The position numbers and the translations under genes were made by a program. Of a stretch of 64,000 bases of DNA, positions 34,923 to 44,317 are shown in pieces. How positions within the stretch are numbered: position 1 is the first letter of the stretch; each line of letters starts with the position of its first letter. Source of the stretch: Aeromonas schubertii (GTDB lineage Bacteria > Pseudomonadota > Gammaproteobacteria > Enterobacterales > Aeromonadaceae); assembly GCF_000820105.1 (NCBI RefSeq), contig NZ_CDDB01000041.1:1-64000 (forward strand), read 5' to 3'. Under the pieces are notes generated by a model. It did no database searches. It was not told the DNA's origin and saw only the letters and a list, made by a program, of their open reading frames with translations.

Positions 34923-35819
34923 ATGGCGCGCCTCAACTACCACCATCTCTACTACTTCTGGCAAGTGGCCAGGCACGGCCACCTCACCGACGTGGCCCGT
35001 CAGCTGCATCTCTCCCAGTCGGCACTATCGGCCCAGATCCGGCAGTTGGAGCAGAACATGGGGTTCGCCCTGTTCGAGCGCAGCGGTCGTCGCCTTCATC
35101 TTACCGAGGACGGGCGCCGCGTCCTCGACTATGCCGACGAGATCTTCACCAAGGGAGAAGAGCTGGAGGGCGTGCTGCGCCACGGTTGGCAGCAGGGGCG
35201 TCAGAAGCTGCGGATCGGGGTGCTCGCCTCCATGTCTCGCAACGTCATCGAGGCCTTCATGGCCCCCTTACTCGGGCGCAGTGACGTGCATTTCACCCTG
35301 CGTTTTCTCGAGCAGGGAGCACTGCTCGATGCGCTCCTCTCTCACCAGCTCGATCTGGTGTTGACAGACAGAGAGCCTCAGGGAGAGGGTGAGGCCGTAT
35401 GGCAGAGTCAGCTCTTGGCACGCCAGCCTCTGGCAGTGATAGGCCCGGCCGGCCGGCGCCCCCTCGGCCCTTTCCCGGCCGGTTTCGCGGAGCAGGCGTG
35501 GATCTTGCCCGGGCGGGCCAGTGCCAGCCGCACCGCCTTCGATGCCTTCTGCGCCTTGCACGGCTTCGAGCCCTGGGTGCAGGGAGAGGCTGACGACATG
35601 GCCATGCTACGCCTTCTGGCCCGTGACAGCGGTGCTCTCTGCCTGCTGCCGGCCGTGGTGGTGCGCGACGAGATCCGTGAGGGGCGACTCGAGGAGTATC
35701 TGAGCCTGCCCAATGCTTATGAGCACTTCTACGCCGTGGCCCTGAGGCGACGCTTTATGCCCGCCATTCTGCCCGAGTTGCTGGGACGTCCTCCGGCCGA
35801 TTACCTAGGGGAGGCGTGA
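34923..35819 (+). CDS. LysR-family regulator, NhaR-like
   Basis: 298 residues. The N-terminal LYYFWQVARHGHLTDVARQLHLSQ helix-turn-helix region (split here: LYYFWQVARHG then LHLSQSALSAQI) resembles NhaR, which starts NYNHLYYFW. The C-terminal periplasmic-binding-like domain runs from ~90. NhaR activates nhaA in response to Na+; an nhaD gene in the same window makes a similar role attractive but unproven. It ends 5 bp from the convergent ctaB. Confidence 0.82.
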   Translation: MARLNYHHLYYFWQVARHGHLTDVARQLHLSQSALSAQIRQLEQNMGFALFERSGRRLHLTEDGRRVLDYADEIFTKGEELEGVLRHGWQQGRQKLRIGVLASMSRNVIEAFMAPLLGRSDVHFTLRFLEQGALLDALLSHQLDLVLTDREPQGEGEAVWQSQLLARQPLAVIGPAGRRPLGPFPAGFAEQAWILPGRASASRTAFDAFCALHGFEPWVQGEADDMAMLRLLARDSGALCLLPAVVVRDEIREGRLEEYLSLPNAYEHFYAVALRRRFMPAILPELLGRPPADYLGEA

Positions 35820-35824
35820 GGCGT

Positions 35825-36724
35825 CTATCCCAGCTGCCAATAGCAGTAGTGATCGGTGACCAGGGCGAGAAAGAGCAGCATCAGATGAGTGATGGAGAAA
35901 CGAAACGCTCGCATCGCCGCTCCCGCGTCCGCGCTGACTTTTAGGCGCCATCCGAAGTAGAGAAAGCGCAGGTTGAGCAGCAGGGCGCTCACCAGATAGA
36001 TGAGGCCGCTCATGCCGATGAGGTAAGGCAGCAGACAGATCAGGGTGAGTAGCAGCAGATAGAGCAGGATCAGGCTCTTGGTGAAGTCGAGGCCGTGAGT
36101 GACCGGCAGCATGGGGATATCGGCACGGGCGTAGTCGTCACGACGATGGATGGCCAGCGCCCAGAAGTGGGGGGGCGTCCAGGTGAAGATGATCATCACC
36201 AGCAGCCAGGGCTCCGCACCGAGAGTGCCTGTGATGCTGGTCCAGCCGAGCAGGGGGGGCATGGCGCCGGCTAGGCCTCCGATCACAATATTTTGCGGTG
36301 TCGAGCGTTTGAGCAGCAGGGTGTAGATCCCCGCATACCCCACCAGGCTCCCCAGCGTCAGCCAGGCGGTGAGGGGATTGACACCCAGATAGAGCAGCCA
36401 AAAGCCGCTCAAGGCCAGAGCGAGTGCAAACAGGGCAGCCCTATGGGGGGGGAGGCGACCGCAGGCCACGGGACGGCGGCGGGTTCGGGCCATCAGGGCA
36501 TCGCGTTGCCCTTCGAGCAGGTGATTGAGGGTGGCTGCGGCACCAGCCAGCAGGCCGATCCCGCCGAGAGCGGTGAGTGTGAGGGCGGGCGAGGGGAGCT
36601 CATCTCGGGCCAGCACCATTCCCACCCAGGCGGTGAGCAGCATCAGGGCGACCACCTTGGGCTTGGTCAGTTGCCAGTAGTCATTCAGCATGCCACTCGA
36701 GAGTGTGGTCAGAGAGAGTTGCAT
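35825..36724 (-). CDS. ctaB: heme O synthase (protoheme IX farnesyltransferase)
   Basis: 299 residues, UbiA-superfamily prenyltransferase with about 9 TM helices. The Asp-rich site lies in [21 protein letters not shown] (split: [19 protein letters not shown]), and a second in [15 protein letters not shown]. It adds a farnesyl group to heme b for oxidase assembly. The ctaA stop TGA overlaps the start in ATGATG (36727-36722); I chose the second ATG (GGAGG 5 nt upstream), the first giving one extra Met. Last gene of the oxidase cluster. Confidence 0.94.
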   Translation of the reverse strand: MQLSLTTLSSGMLNDYWQLTKPKVVALMLLTAWVGMVLARDELPSPALTLTALGGIGLLAGAAATLNHLLEGQRDALMARTRRRPVACGRLPPHRAALFALALALSGFWLLYLGVNPLTAWLTLGSLVGYAGIYTLLLKRSTPQNIVIGGLAGAMPPLLGWTSITGTLGAEPWLLVMIIFTWTPPHFWALAIHRRDDYARADIPMLPVTHGLDFTKSLILLYLLLLTLICLLPYLIGMSGLIYLVSALLLNLRFLYFGWRLKVSADAGAAMRAFRFSITHLMLLFLALVTDHYCYWQLG

Positions 36725-37683
36725 CATGGCCTCCTTGCGGGGGTGAGGCGATGGTAGGTAACGGCAGTGGCGATCAACAGATGAACCGCCACCAGGTTGT
36801 GTGCCAGTGCGTTGGGCAGGGGCAAGATGAACACCACATTGGCGATGCCAAGCAGCAGCTGGCAGAGCAGCAGTGCCAGGATCAACAGGGCACACCCCCA
36901 GGCATTCTGACGCCATAGCCCAAGGGCAAAGCCAAGCAGGGAGAGGGTGACCAACAGGGCGCCCAGCCGATGCAGGATGTGAATGGTCTGGCGCGCCTCG
37001 CGCCCGAGTACGCCAAACTCATAGCTCTCGTGGCCCAAAGGAAGGTGGAAGGCCTCACCCCAGGCCAGTTGCTGGTGCCACTCTCCCTGGCAAAGTGGCA
37101 GCTCGCTGCAGGCCATGGCAGCGTAGTTGGCCGAGGTCCACCCTCCCAGACCGATCTGCAGCAGCAGGGCCAGCAGAGCCAATGCCCCCAGTCTCTTGAG
37201 CCAGGGGGGCGCGGCGAGGGGGGATAGCGAGCGGGTGAGCGAGAGCCAGAGCAGGGTGAGCAGGGCAAAGCCTCCCAGCAGATGGCCCATAACCACGAGA
37301 GGATGGAGCGCCGCTGTGACCGTCAGCATGCCGAGCAGCGCCTGCCCCACAACCAGCAGTAACAAGCATGTCGGCAGTGGCGGCAGGCGCCGTGCCTCGC
37401 GCCAACTCACGGCGAAGAGCATCAACAACAGCATACCCAGTGAACCAGCCGCATAGCGGTGAATCATCTCATTGCGTGCCTTGTGCGGCTCCAGTGGGCG
37501 CTCGGGGTGACTCACAGCAAGCCTGGGAGCCTCTTCGGGATGAGGCAGGGTCAGCTTGCCGTAGCAGCCGGGCCAGTCGGGACAGCCGAGGCCCGCATCG
37601 GTCAGCCGGGTGTAGGCGCCGAGGCCGATGACCAGGGTCGCCAGCCCGATGGCCAGCATGATCAGTGCGTGGGGACGGATCAC
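36724..37683 (-). CDS. ctaA: heme A synthase
   Basis: 319 residues with eight TM helices, COX15/CtaA family. Conserved [17 protein letters not shown] (~28-44) and paired heme-ligand histidines in [10 protein letters not shown] (~72), [14 protein letters not shown] (~128), [10 protein letters not shown] (~238) and NLVAVHLL (~300). It oxidises heme O to heme A. It overlaps the upstream hypothetical gene by 4 bp and ctaB by a stop/start overlap, so it is cotranslated in the operon. Confidence 0.95.
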   Translation of the reverse strand: MIRPHALIMLAIGLATLVIGLGAYTRLTDAGLGCPDWPGCYGKLTLPHPEEAPRLAVSHPERPLEPHKARNEMIHRYAAGSLGMLLLMLFAVSWREARRLPPLPTCLLLLVVGQALLGMLTVTAALHPLVVMGHLLGGFALLTLLWLSLTRSLSPLAAPPWLKRLGALALLALLLQIGLGGWTSANYAAMACSELPLCQGEWHQQLAWGEAFHLPLGHESYEFGVLGREARQTIHILHRLGALLVTLSLLGFALGLWRQNAWGCALLILALLLCQLLLGIANVVFILPLPNALAHNLVAVHLLIATAVTYHRLTPARRP

Positions 37684-38147
37684 CGGGCTGCCCTCCCGTA
37701 GCGCAGCAACTGCTGCACATCCTGTAGCACCGATTTGCCCAGGCGTGGCCAGCGCTCCTGCTCCTCTGGCACGGGGTAACCCAGCACGCCGAGTCCGGCG
37801 GCATCGACCAGAACTAACAGTCCGAGTGGGCCTTCAGGCAGGGGCGAGCCATCATCCAGAGGCTGACTCTGCAGGGTCAGCATATCGGCCTGTCGTCCCA
37901 GTGCCATCCGGATGTGTTCTTGCAACTGAGGCACCCCCTTGCACTGCTCCCGGCATGAGACTGGATAGAGATAGAGCAGGCGCCACCCCGGGCCATCGGA
38001 CAAGAGCAAAGGGTTATCCTGGGGAAGCCAGGCCCCCAGATTGCGGGTGCCGGCGTGATACCACCCCATCTCCAGCACCAGTTTGGCCAAGAGCAGAGGG
38101 AGTAACAGAGTAAGCAGCAGAGCGAGAGGAATTTTATGTTTATGCAT
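37680..38147 (-). CDS. oxidase-cluster membrane-anchored protein with CxxxC, 155 aa
   Basis: One N-terminal TM anchor (~8-28) and a soluble domain with YPVSCREQCKGVPQL, a CxxxC reminiscent of the copper site of SCO proteins, but the rest of the thioredoxin fold is not clear. Genes of this size sit between SURF1 and ctaA in many gammaproteobacterial oxidase clusters and are left unnamed. A copper-handling or thiol role in oxidase assembly is inferred. No SCO/SenC gene is seen elsewhere in the cluster, so it may fill that role. Confidence 0.75.
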   Translation of the reverse strand: MHKHKIPLALLLTLLLPLLLAKLVLEMGWYHAGTRNLGAWLPQDNPLLLSDGPGWRLLYLYPVSCREQCKGVPQLQEHIRMALGRQADMLTLQSQPLDDGSPLPEGPLGLLVLVDAAGLGVLGYPVPEEQERWPRLGKSVLQDVQQLLRYGRAAR

Positions 38148-38868
38148 GGGTCCCCCGGCTCAAGGCGATGCCACCCATCATCACCACCAACGCCAGGCCC
38201 AGCCACTGGGCCGCATAGGCCCGGTGTCGCTCCGGGCTCATCACGCTCGGCACATAGTGATAGCGAAACCCCGGAGTCTGCTGGTAGAGGATGATGCCTC
38301 TCAAGGGCAGAGCGCTTTGGGCCTTTAACTCGTCGGGGCGCACGGACTGAAGGCGGCCGGAATAGGGGCCTGGCTCGCGGTTTTCCCCCAGCACCAGAGC
38401 ATCAGAAGGGAGGCGGAGCAGGCCATCGAGCGCCAGCGTGGCGGGGAGCTCAAGCGCCGGATGCTCACTCCTGAGGGGGGGCGCCGGAGTCCATCCCAGA
38501 TTGACCAGTAGCGGGGGCCCCCCCCGGGTTTGAACCGGGATGATGACGTCATAGCCAACGATACCGTCGACCACCTGGTTATCGAGTAGCCACAGATGAG
38601 GAGATAGCCAATCTCCTACCCCTCTGAGCCTGAGCCCGTCGAGCTGCTCGTCATCTTGCTTTAGCAGGGCTCCGGGGGAGAGGGGGTGAGTGACGTGGCT
38701 GGCGACCTGTGCCAGCAGCGCCTCTTTTTCGTTTGCCCTGTGCCACTGCCAGAGCGCCAGATTGCTCAGCAGCATACTGCCGAGCAGCGTCAATAGAAGG
38801 AGCAGAGTCCTCGATCTAAGCTTGGGTAATCGCATCACAGACAATCCCGTCAGGGGCAATCGCATCAC
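38140..38868 (-). CDS. SURF1-family cytochrome oxidase assembly protein
   Basis: About 242 residues, with TM helices near residues 20-40 and 215-235, and the SURF1 pattern LALWQWHRANEKEALL at the N-terminal TM and LLVNLGWTPAP in the middle. SURF1 helps insert heme A into subunit I. Start options are GTG 38868 or ATG 38865, both served by a GGAGG that is part of a palindrome shared with the divergent gene. The first 33 bases hold a direct repeat (TGTGATGCGATT-CCC twice), so a start at 38835 is a third option. Confidence 0.85.
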   Translation of the reverse strand: MMRLPLTGLSVMRLPKLRSRTLLLLLTLLGSMLLSNLALWQWHRANEKEALLAQVASHVTHPLSPGALLKQDDEQLDGLRLRGVGDWLSPHLWLLDNQVVDGIVGYDVIIPVQTRGGPPLLVNLGWTPAPPLRSEHPALELPATLALDGLLRLPSDALVLGENREPGPYSGRLQSVRPDELKAQSALPLRGIILYQQTPGFRYHYVPSVMSPERHRAYAAQWLGLALVVMMGGIALSRGTHA

Positions 38869-38869
38869 A

Positions 38870-38879
38870 GGAGGCCTCC
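38870..38879. promoter_or_regulatory. palindromic Shine-Dalgarno shared by divergent genes
   Basis: GGAGGCCTCC reads the same on both strands. It supplies GGAGG 5 nt before the plus-strand ATG (38880) and 6 nt before the minus-strand GTG (38868). With 11 bp between starts, each promoter must lie inside the opposite gene. Confidence 0.75.
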
Positions 38880-39080
38880 ATGCTCATCAAGTCTGTTGTG
38901 GTCGTGTTGTTACTGCTTATCCTGAGCCAACTTTTCCAGGCTCTCTGGTTGATGGTCGGCTCCCGCCAGACCAACTCTCCGCCGTTGGGCCGACGGGTGT
39001 TGCTCTCGGCCCTGCTGGTATTGTTGCTGGTGATCGCCTTGCAATTGGGCTGGATCACCCCCCACTCGCGTCCCTACTGA
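38880..39080 (+). CDS. DUF2909 twin-TM protein of oxidase clusters, 66 aa
   Basis: Two predicted TM helices (~3-23 and ~38-60) joined by a short basic turn (SRQTNSPPLGRR). Matches the small twin-transmembrane DUF2909 proteins found between ctaE and SURF1 in aa3 oxidase clusters. Here it is on the opposite strand from all other oxidase genes and converges on ctaE (17-bp gap). A role in oxidase assembly is inferred from position. Confidence 0.8.
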   Translation: MLIKSVVVVLLLLILSQLFQALWLMVGSRQTNSPPLGRRVLLSALLVLLLVIALQLGWITPHSRPY

Positions 39081-39097
39081 TCCACATCTCTGTTTAC

Positions 39098-39967
39098 CTA
39101 GAGCAGATAGACAAAGGTAAAGAGGCAGAGCCAGACCACATCCACAAAGTGCCAATACCAGGCGGCAGCCTGAAAGCCGAAGTGGTGCTCGGGCGTGAAG
39201 TGGTCTCGCAGCACGATGCGCAGCCAGATCACCGTCAGCATGATGGCCCCCAGGGTCACATGCAGCCCGTGAAACCCGGTGAGTATGAAGAAGGTGTTGC
39301 CATAGATCCCGCTATCGAGCCGAAGCCCGAGCTCCCGATAGGCGTGAAGATATTCATGTCCTTGCAAGATGAGAAAACCCATTCCCAGCAGCAGGGTCAA
39401 CAGCAGCATGATCTTGAGACGCAGGCGCCGGCCCCTCTCCAGCGCCTGGTGGGCAAATTGCAGGGTGACCGAGGAGGTGAGCAGGAGCAGGGTGTTGATA
39501 AGCGGGAGACCCTGCCAGGGCATGGCCCGGGTCTGAGTACCCCCGGGGGTCGTGGTCATGGGCCAGTGGGCGGTGAAGTCGGGCCAGAGCAACTGGCCGG
39601 TCAGAGTGTGGTGTCCTGCCCCGCCAAGCCAGGGCATGGCGATGAGGCGGACGTAGAAGAGGGCACCGAAGAAGGCGACAAAGAACATGATCTCCGAGAA
39701 GATAAACCAACTCATCCCTTGGCGAAACGAGCGATCCATCTGGTCGCTATAGAGGCCACCTAGTGATTCGCCGATGATATGGCGAAACCAACCCACCAGC
39801 ATCAGCAGTAGCAAGAGGGCTCCGACCAGGAGCAGATAGCGACCCATGCCGCTTTGCTGGTGGGCCAGCTCGTTGACCAGGGTGCCGGCTCCCAGTGCCA
39901 GCAGAAAGAGGGCGACAGCGCCCACGATGGGCCAGGGGCTCTGCTCGGGAACATAGTAACGGTTCAT
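39098..39967 (-). CDS. ctaE: cytochrome c oxidase subunit III
   Basis: 289 residues, seven TM helices, CoxC family: YYVPEQSPWPIVG at the N-terminus, FTAHWPMT and, near the end, FTPEHHFGFQAAAWYWHFVDVVW, split here as HHFGFQAAAWYWHFVDVVW, the family signature. It overlaps the ctaG stop by 4 bp (ATGA), so it is translationally coupled to ctaG. Confidence 0.96.
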   Translation of the reverse strand: MNRYYVPEQSPWPIVGAVALFLLALGAGTLVNELAHQQSGMGRYLLLVGALLLLLMLVGWFRHIIGESLGGLYSDQMDRSFRQGMSWFIFSEIMFFVAFFGALFYVRLIAMPWLGGAGHHTLTGQLLWPDFTAHWPMTTTPGGTQTRAMPWQGLPLINTLLLLTSSVTLQFAHQALERGRRLRLKIMLLLTLLLGMGFLILQGHEYLHAYRELGLRLDSGIYGNTFFILTGFHGLHVTLGAIMLTVIWLRIVLRDHFTPEHHFGFQAAAWYWHFVDVVWLCLFTFVYLL

Positions 39968-40503
39968 GGTTTTTTCACCTGTGCAGTGCTGATGTCAAAG
40001 AGGGTGTAGGAGAGGGTAATGGTGTTGATCTCGGGGGGCAGGGCGGGATCAACGTAGAACTGCAGTGCCATCTCCTTGTGTTCGCCTCCCTTGAGGGTCT
40101 GCTGCTCGAAGCAAAAACAGGCCATCTTCTTGAAGTAAGCGGCAGCGGCTCCCGGTGAGACGGAAGGGACTGCCTGACCCGTCATGGCATCAGGCGTCGG
40201 GTTGTAGGCCAGGTAGTGGATGAGTCGGGTCTCCCCCGGGTGCACCAACAAACTGGTCATCCCGGGATCGAACTGCCATGCCATAGGGGGGGCGGTGTGC
40301 GCCAGAAACTCCACCCGGATCTCGCGGCGGCCGTCTATCTGCCGTGCTGGCTGGTCGGCCGGGCGTGATGCCGTCTTGCCGTTGAGGCCTGTGGCCTGGC
40401 AGAAGAGATCGTAGAGGGGGACCAGGGCGAATGCAAAACCGAACATCAGGGCGATGAGCAGCAACAGTCGCTTGATAAGCGGTGCATGGTTGGGTGTCGT
40501 CAT
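39964..40503 (-). CDS. ctaG: cytochrome c oxidase assembly protein CtaG/Cox11
   Basis: 179 residues with one N-terminal TM and a periplasmic domain that carries copper to CuB of subunit I. The copper-binding motif CFCFEQQ (KKMACFCFEQQTL, ~128) is intact. Start ATG 40503 has GGAG 8 nt upstream, inside the end of ctaD. Confidence 0.95.
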   Translation of the reverse strand: MTTPNHAPLIKRLLLLIALMFGFAFALVPLYDLFCQATGLNGKTASRPADQPARQIDGRREIRVEFLAHTAPPMAWQFDPGMTSLLVHPGETRLIHYLAYNPTPDAMTGQAVPSVSPGAAAAYFKKMACFCFEQQTLKGGEHKEMALQFYVDPALPPEINTITLSYTLFDISTAQVKKP

Positions 40504-40507
40504 AGGG

Positions 40508-42082
40508 TTACTCCACCCTGGGAGGTGTGGTGAAGCTGTGGTAGGGAGGGGGTGAGGAGAGGGTCCACTCCAGCCCCTCGGCCCCTTCCCAGACTTTGGC
40601 TGGCACGGCAGCGCCTGAACGGATGCACTTGATGACGACCCATACGAAGATCAGCTGTGACAGGCCAAAGGCGAAGCCCCCTATGCTGATGAGGGCGTTG
40701 AGATCGGCAAACTGCAGGGCATAGTCGGGGATGCGTCTGGGCATGCCGGCCAGACCGACGAAGTGCATGGGGAAAAAGAGCAGGTTGACCGAGATAAGGG
40801 AGCACCAGAAGTGCCATTGCCCAAGCCGCTCGTCATACCAGTGCCCGGTCCATTTCGGGAGCCAGAAGTAGGCAGCGGCAATAAGGGAGAAGATGGCCCC
40901 GGTGACCAGCACATAGTGGAAGTGAGCCACCACGAAATAGGTGTCGTGGTATTGGAAGTCGGCTGGCGTGATGGCCAGCATCAGCCCCGAGAAGCCCCCA
41001 ATGGTGAAGAGTACGATAAAGGCGATGGCAAACAGCATGGGCGTCTCGAAGGTCATGGCACCGCGCCACATGGTGGCCACCCAGTTGAAGACCTTTACTC
41101 CGGTGGGGACGGCGATGAGCATGGTGCTGTACATGAAAAAGAGTTCGGCAGCCACCGGCATTCCGGTGGTGAACATATGGTGGGCCCAGACGATGAATGA
41201 GAGCAGGGCAATACTGCAGGTGGCATAGACCATGGAGTGATAGCCAAACAGGGGCTTGCGGGCGAAGGTCGGCACTATGGTGGAGATGATGCCAAAGGCC
41301 GGCAAGATCATGATGTAGACCTCGGGGTGGCCGAAGAACCAGAAGATGTGTTGGAACATGACCGGATCGCCGCCACCTGCCGCATCGAAGAAGCTGGTGC
41401 CAAAGAATTTGTCGGTCAGCACCATGGTCACGGCCGCCGCCAGCACCGGCATGACCGCAATCAGCAGAAAGGCGGTGATAAGCCAGGTCCAGACGAAGAG
41501 AGGGAGCTTCATCCAGGTCATTCCTGGCGCCCTGAGGTTGAAGATGGTGACGATCACATTGATCGCCCCCATGATGGAAGAGATCCCCATCATATGGACG
41601 GCAAACACGAAGAGCGCCGTACTGTTACCGCTGTATTTTGTCGACAGGGGGGCGTAGAAGGTCCACCCGGAGCTGGGGCCGCCGCCATCCATGAAGAGGG
41701 TGAGCAGCAGCAGGCCGAAGGCGAAGGGGAGGATCCAGAAACTCCAGTTATTCATGCGTGGCAGAGCCATGTCGGGGGCCCCAATCATCATGGGGATGAG
41801 CCAGTTGGCCAAGCCGGTAAAGGCAGGCATGACGGCACCGAAGACCATGATGAGGCCGTGCACTGTCGTCATTTGGTTAAAGAAAAGAGGATTGACCAGT
41901 TGTAGCCCCGGCTGGAATAGCTCGGCCCGGATCACCATGGCCATGGATCCACCGATAAAAAACATGGTCAGGGAGAAGAGCAGGTAGAGAGTACCAATAT
42001 CCTTGTGATTGGTGGTGTAGAGCCAACGCAGGATGCCGGATTGCGGATGGTGTCCCTGCTGGTGTGAGATCTCCTCGCTCAT
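40508..42082 (-). CDS. ctaD: cytochrome c oxidase subunit I (aa3 type)
   Basis: 524 residues, 12 TM helices. Heme/CuB ligands are visible: TVHGLIM (~73), WFFGHPEVYIM (CuB His and cross-linked Tyr, ~245), VWAHHMFTTGMP (~293) and VVAHFHYVLVTG (~378). The PEVY glutamate region marks an A-type oxidase. It reduces O2 to water and pumps protons. First overlaps none; 9 bp after ctaC. Confidence 0.97.
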   Translation of the reverse strand: MSEEISHQQGHHPQSGILRWLYTTNHKDIGTLYLLFSLTMFFIGGSMAMVIRAELFQPGLQLVNPLFFNQMTTVHGLIMVFGAVMPAFTGLANWLIPMMIGAPDMALPRMNNWSFWILPFAFGLLLLTLFMDGGGPSSGWTFYAPLSTKYSGNSTALFVFAVHMMGISSIMGAINVIVTIFNLRAPGMTWMKLPLFVWTWLITAFLLIAVMPVLAAAVTMVLTDKFFGTSFFDAAGGGDPVMFQHIFWFFGHPEVYIMILPAFGIISTIVPTFARKPLFGYHSMVYATCSIALLSFIVWAHHMFTTGMPVAAELFFMYSTMLIAVPTGVKVFNWVATMWRGAMTFETPMLFAIAFIVLFTIGGFSGLMLAITPADFQYHDTYFVVAHFHYVLVTGAIFSLIAAAYFWLPKWTGHWYDERLGQWHFWCSLISVNLLFFPMHFVGLAGMPRRIPDYALQFADLNALISIGGFAFGLSQLIFVWVVIKCIRSGAAVPAKVWEGAEGLEWTLSSPPPYHSFTTPPRVE

Positions 42083-42091
42083 GGTCTCTCC

Positions 42092-43228
42092 TTATTGTCC
42101 ATCCTTGATAGCCTGCACCTCTGCAGGCTGGATCAGATCGCCCGTGCTGTTGCCCCAGGCGTTGCGCTCGTAAGTAACGAGGGCGGCAATCTCCTTGCTG
42201 CCAAGCTGCTTGCCAAAGGCCTGCATGGAGGTTCCGGCACGACCGTTGAGAACGATGTTGATGTGCTCGGCCCGCTTGGCGCTCTGGGTGGTGAGCGGGC
42301 TCCCCTTGAGTGCCGGGAAGATGCCGGGCATGCCGGTTCCCCCTATTTGGTGACAGGCGGCGCAGTGACCATTGAAGAGGGTCTCTCCGAGGGTCATGGC
42401 CTCAGCCATGGTGAGCTGCTCGTTGGCCTGTTGTTGCTCTTTGGCCGCCGAGCTGGCCTGCTCTTCACTCTGGCTGGCAATCCACTGCTCGAACTCCTGC
42501 TCCGGCTTGGCGACCACTACGATGGGCATAAAGCCGTGATCCTTGCCGCACAGCTCAGCGCACTGCCCGCGATAGACCCCCGGCTTGTCGATGCGTGTCC
42601 AGGCCTCGTTGATATAGCCGGGGTTGGCGTCCTTTTTGACGGCAAAGGCCGGAACCCACCAGGAGTGAATGACATCGTCCGACGTCGTCAGAAACCGGAT
42701 CTTTTTTCCGACAGGCAGAACCAGGGGCTTGTCCACCTCGAGCAGGTAGGTTTCGCCTTTTTTGGCCTGGCCGTGGATCTGTTCGGCGGGGGTAGCGAGC
42801 AGGGAGTAAAAGGCCACGGGATGCTCTAGGTATTTGTAGTGCCATTTCCATTGGGAGCCGGTAATCAGCACCGTCAGATCCGCTCTGCTGGTGTCATCCA
42901 TTTTAAGCAGTGTGGAGGTGGCAGGAGCCGCCATGGCGATGAGTATGAGCACAGGGATGGCCGTCCAGAGCAGCTCTATCCGGGTACTTTCATGAAAGTG
43001 GGCGGGGGTGGCCCCCCGCGAGCGGCGATGGTGAATAATGGCCCAGAACATGATGCCAAACACCACCAGAGCAATCAGGCAGCAGATGATGAAGATGGTC
43101 ATATGCAGCTCATACACATCTTGGCTTATCGCCGTGACCCCCTGGGTCATATTGAGTTGCACGGCTGCTGCCGGCATCGAGGCGATAAGCAGGAGCCAGG
43201 CTCCCGTGCCAATTCCCTTAATTTTCAC
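42092..43228 (-). CDS. ctaC: cytochrome c oxidase subunit II with fused cytochrome c
   Basis: 378 residues. Signal peptide (LLLIASMPAAA), two TM helices (~45-110), CuA domain with HSWWVPAF and QCAELCGKDHGFM (~215), then a C-terminal c-type cytochrome (~290-365) with CAACH and a distal Met in TSMQAFG. The fusion makes this a caa3-like oxidase, not needing a separate soluble cytochrome at the docking step. Start is GTG 43228 with GGAGG 5 nt upstream; the open frame reaches further but its ATG lacks support. First gene of the oxidase unit. Confidence 0.94.
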   Translation of the reverse strand: MKIKGIGTGAWLLLIASMPAAAVQLNMTQGVTAISQDVYELHMTIFIICCLIALVVFGIMFWAIIHHRRSRGATPAHFHESTRIELLWTAIPVLILIAMAAPATSTLLKMDDTSRADLTVLITGSQWKWHYKYLEHPVAFYSLLATPAEQIHGQAKKGETYLLEVDKPLVLPVGKKIRFLTTSDDVIHSWWVPAFAVKKDANPGYINEAWTRIDKPGVYRGQCAELCGKDHGFMPIVVVAKPEQEFEQWIASQSEEQASSAAKEQQQANEQLTMAEAMTLGETLFNGHCAACHQIGGTGMPGIFPALKGSPLTTQSAKRAEHINIVLNGRAGTSMQAFGKQLGSKEIAALVTYERNAWGNSTGDLIQPAEVQAIKDGQ

Positions 43229-43563
43229 GCTGCCCTCCTGAGGTGGAATCCACAAATGGAGCCACCGAAGAAGATCCCCAATGACCAGGCAGTTAAATCG
43301 AAATAAAAAATAACTGACTGATATATAAGGCTTATTGCTTATAGGAACATGTAAGTAAAGTATTAGTTCACTTTAGGGAAATCACCAATCACTCAATGAA
43401 TTACCTGTGATACCCGGCGGTTTCCCCGAAGAGTGAGTGGCAATACCTTGCAGGGCGGAGAAGGGCAGTCTTTATTTATGAAAACCGCAGCCGGCCTGGC
43501 CGGTTGCAAGGTGTTGTCCACTGGGATGCGGTCACAATCCCGCTGTCGATAAGGAATGTCATC
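43229..43563. other. intergenic region between ctaC and yohC
   Basis: 335 bp, more AT-rich than its surroundings, must hold the oxidase operon promoter (minus) and the yohC promoter (plus). A hairpin GCAGCCGG / CCGGTTGC lies at 43487-43507. I see no convincing promoter boxes or gene. Confidence 0.6.
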
Positions 43564-44163
43564 ATGATCCTTAACCACCTCTGGGGGCTCTATGCCCACC
43601 CGAAAGATGAATGGCACGAGATAGACGAACATCACGAGAGCTTTACTCGAAGCCTGAGTCATATCCTGATTGTGGCTCTGGTTCCTTCCGTATGTGCCTA
43701 CTATTCGGCGGTGCACATCGGCTGGAGTATTGGGGTTGGGGAGCCTATCCGACTCACGGCAGACAGTGCTCTCCTGCTGTCGATTGCCATGTATATCGCC
43801 CTGGTCGCCGGCGTCTTTGCACTGGCTTATCTGGCTCACTGGATGGGGCGGACCTTCGGATCCGATCCCACTTACACCAAGACTCTGGAGCTGGCAGCCT
43901 ATACTTCGACGCCTCTGTTTATGGTTGGGCTGGCGGCCTTCTATCCCCATCTCTGGTTTGTGATGATGGTCGGGTTGGCCGGACTGGCCTACTCCATCTA
44001 TTTGCTCTATGTGGGGGTACCGATCCTGATGCATATCACGGCAGAGCAGGGGTTCATCTATGCCAGCTCTGTGGTGACGGTGGGATTGGTGTTGCTGGTA
44101 AGCGTGCTGGCAGCGACAGCGATCTTGTGGGGATCCGGGTTTGCTCCTGTCTTCACCAGTTAG
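43564..44163 (+). CDS. yohC: Yip1-domain inner-membrane protein YohC
   Basis: 199 residues, five TM helices. The N-terminus LWGLYAHPKDEWHEI and middle YTSTPLFMVGLAAFYP are close to E. coli YohC (LWGLFSHP, ATPLFLSGL). Function is unknown; Yip1 proteins act in membrane trafficking in eukaryotes. Start ATG 43564 has AAGGA 8 nt upstream. Confidence 0.87.
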   Translation: MILNHLWGLYAHPKDEWHEIDEHHESFTRSLSHILIVALVPSVCAYYSAVHIGWSIGVGEPIRLTADSALLLSIAMYIALVAGVFALAYLAHWMGRTFGSDPTYTKTLELAAYTSTPLFMVGLAAFYPHLWFVMMVGLAGLAYSIYLLYVGVPILMHITAEQGFIYASSVVTVGLVLLVSVLAATAILWGSGFAPVFTS

Positions 44164-44276
44164 CCGGCCATGCAGGGGAAGACCTGCCTGTGACCAAACG
44201 GATACGCCAAAGGGGCTGTGTTCGATATCTGTGGAGTATCGTTTGCGGTCTGCTCGTGGGGCATTGTGAGAACAAC

Positions 44277-44309
44277 AAAGGGTTAGCCATGTGATAAGGC
44301 TAACCCTTT
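44277..44309. terminator. bidirectional terminator of tRNA-Thr
   Basis: AAAGGGTTAGCC / GGCTAACCCTTT, 12 pairs with a 9-nt loop, U-rich on both sides; ends the minus-strand tRNA-Thr and possibly yohC. Confidence 0.85.
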
Positions 44310-44317
44310 GTTTTATC

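Noticed and set aside
43393-44034. 213-codon minus-strand frame opposite yohC
   Set aside because: Covers the yohC coding region antisense; yohC has TM helices, family match and AAGGA site.
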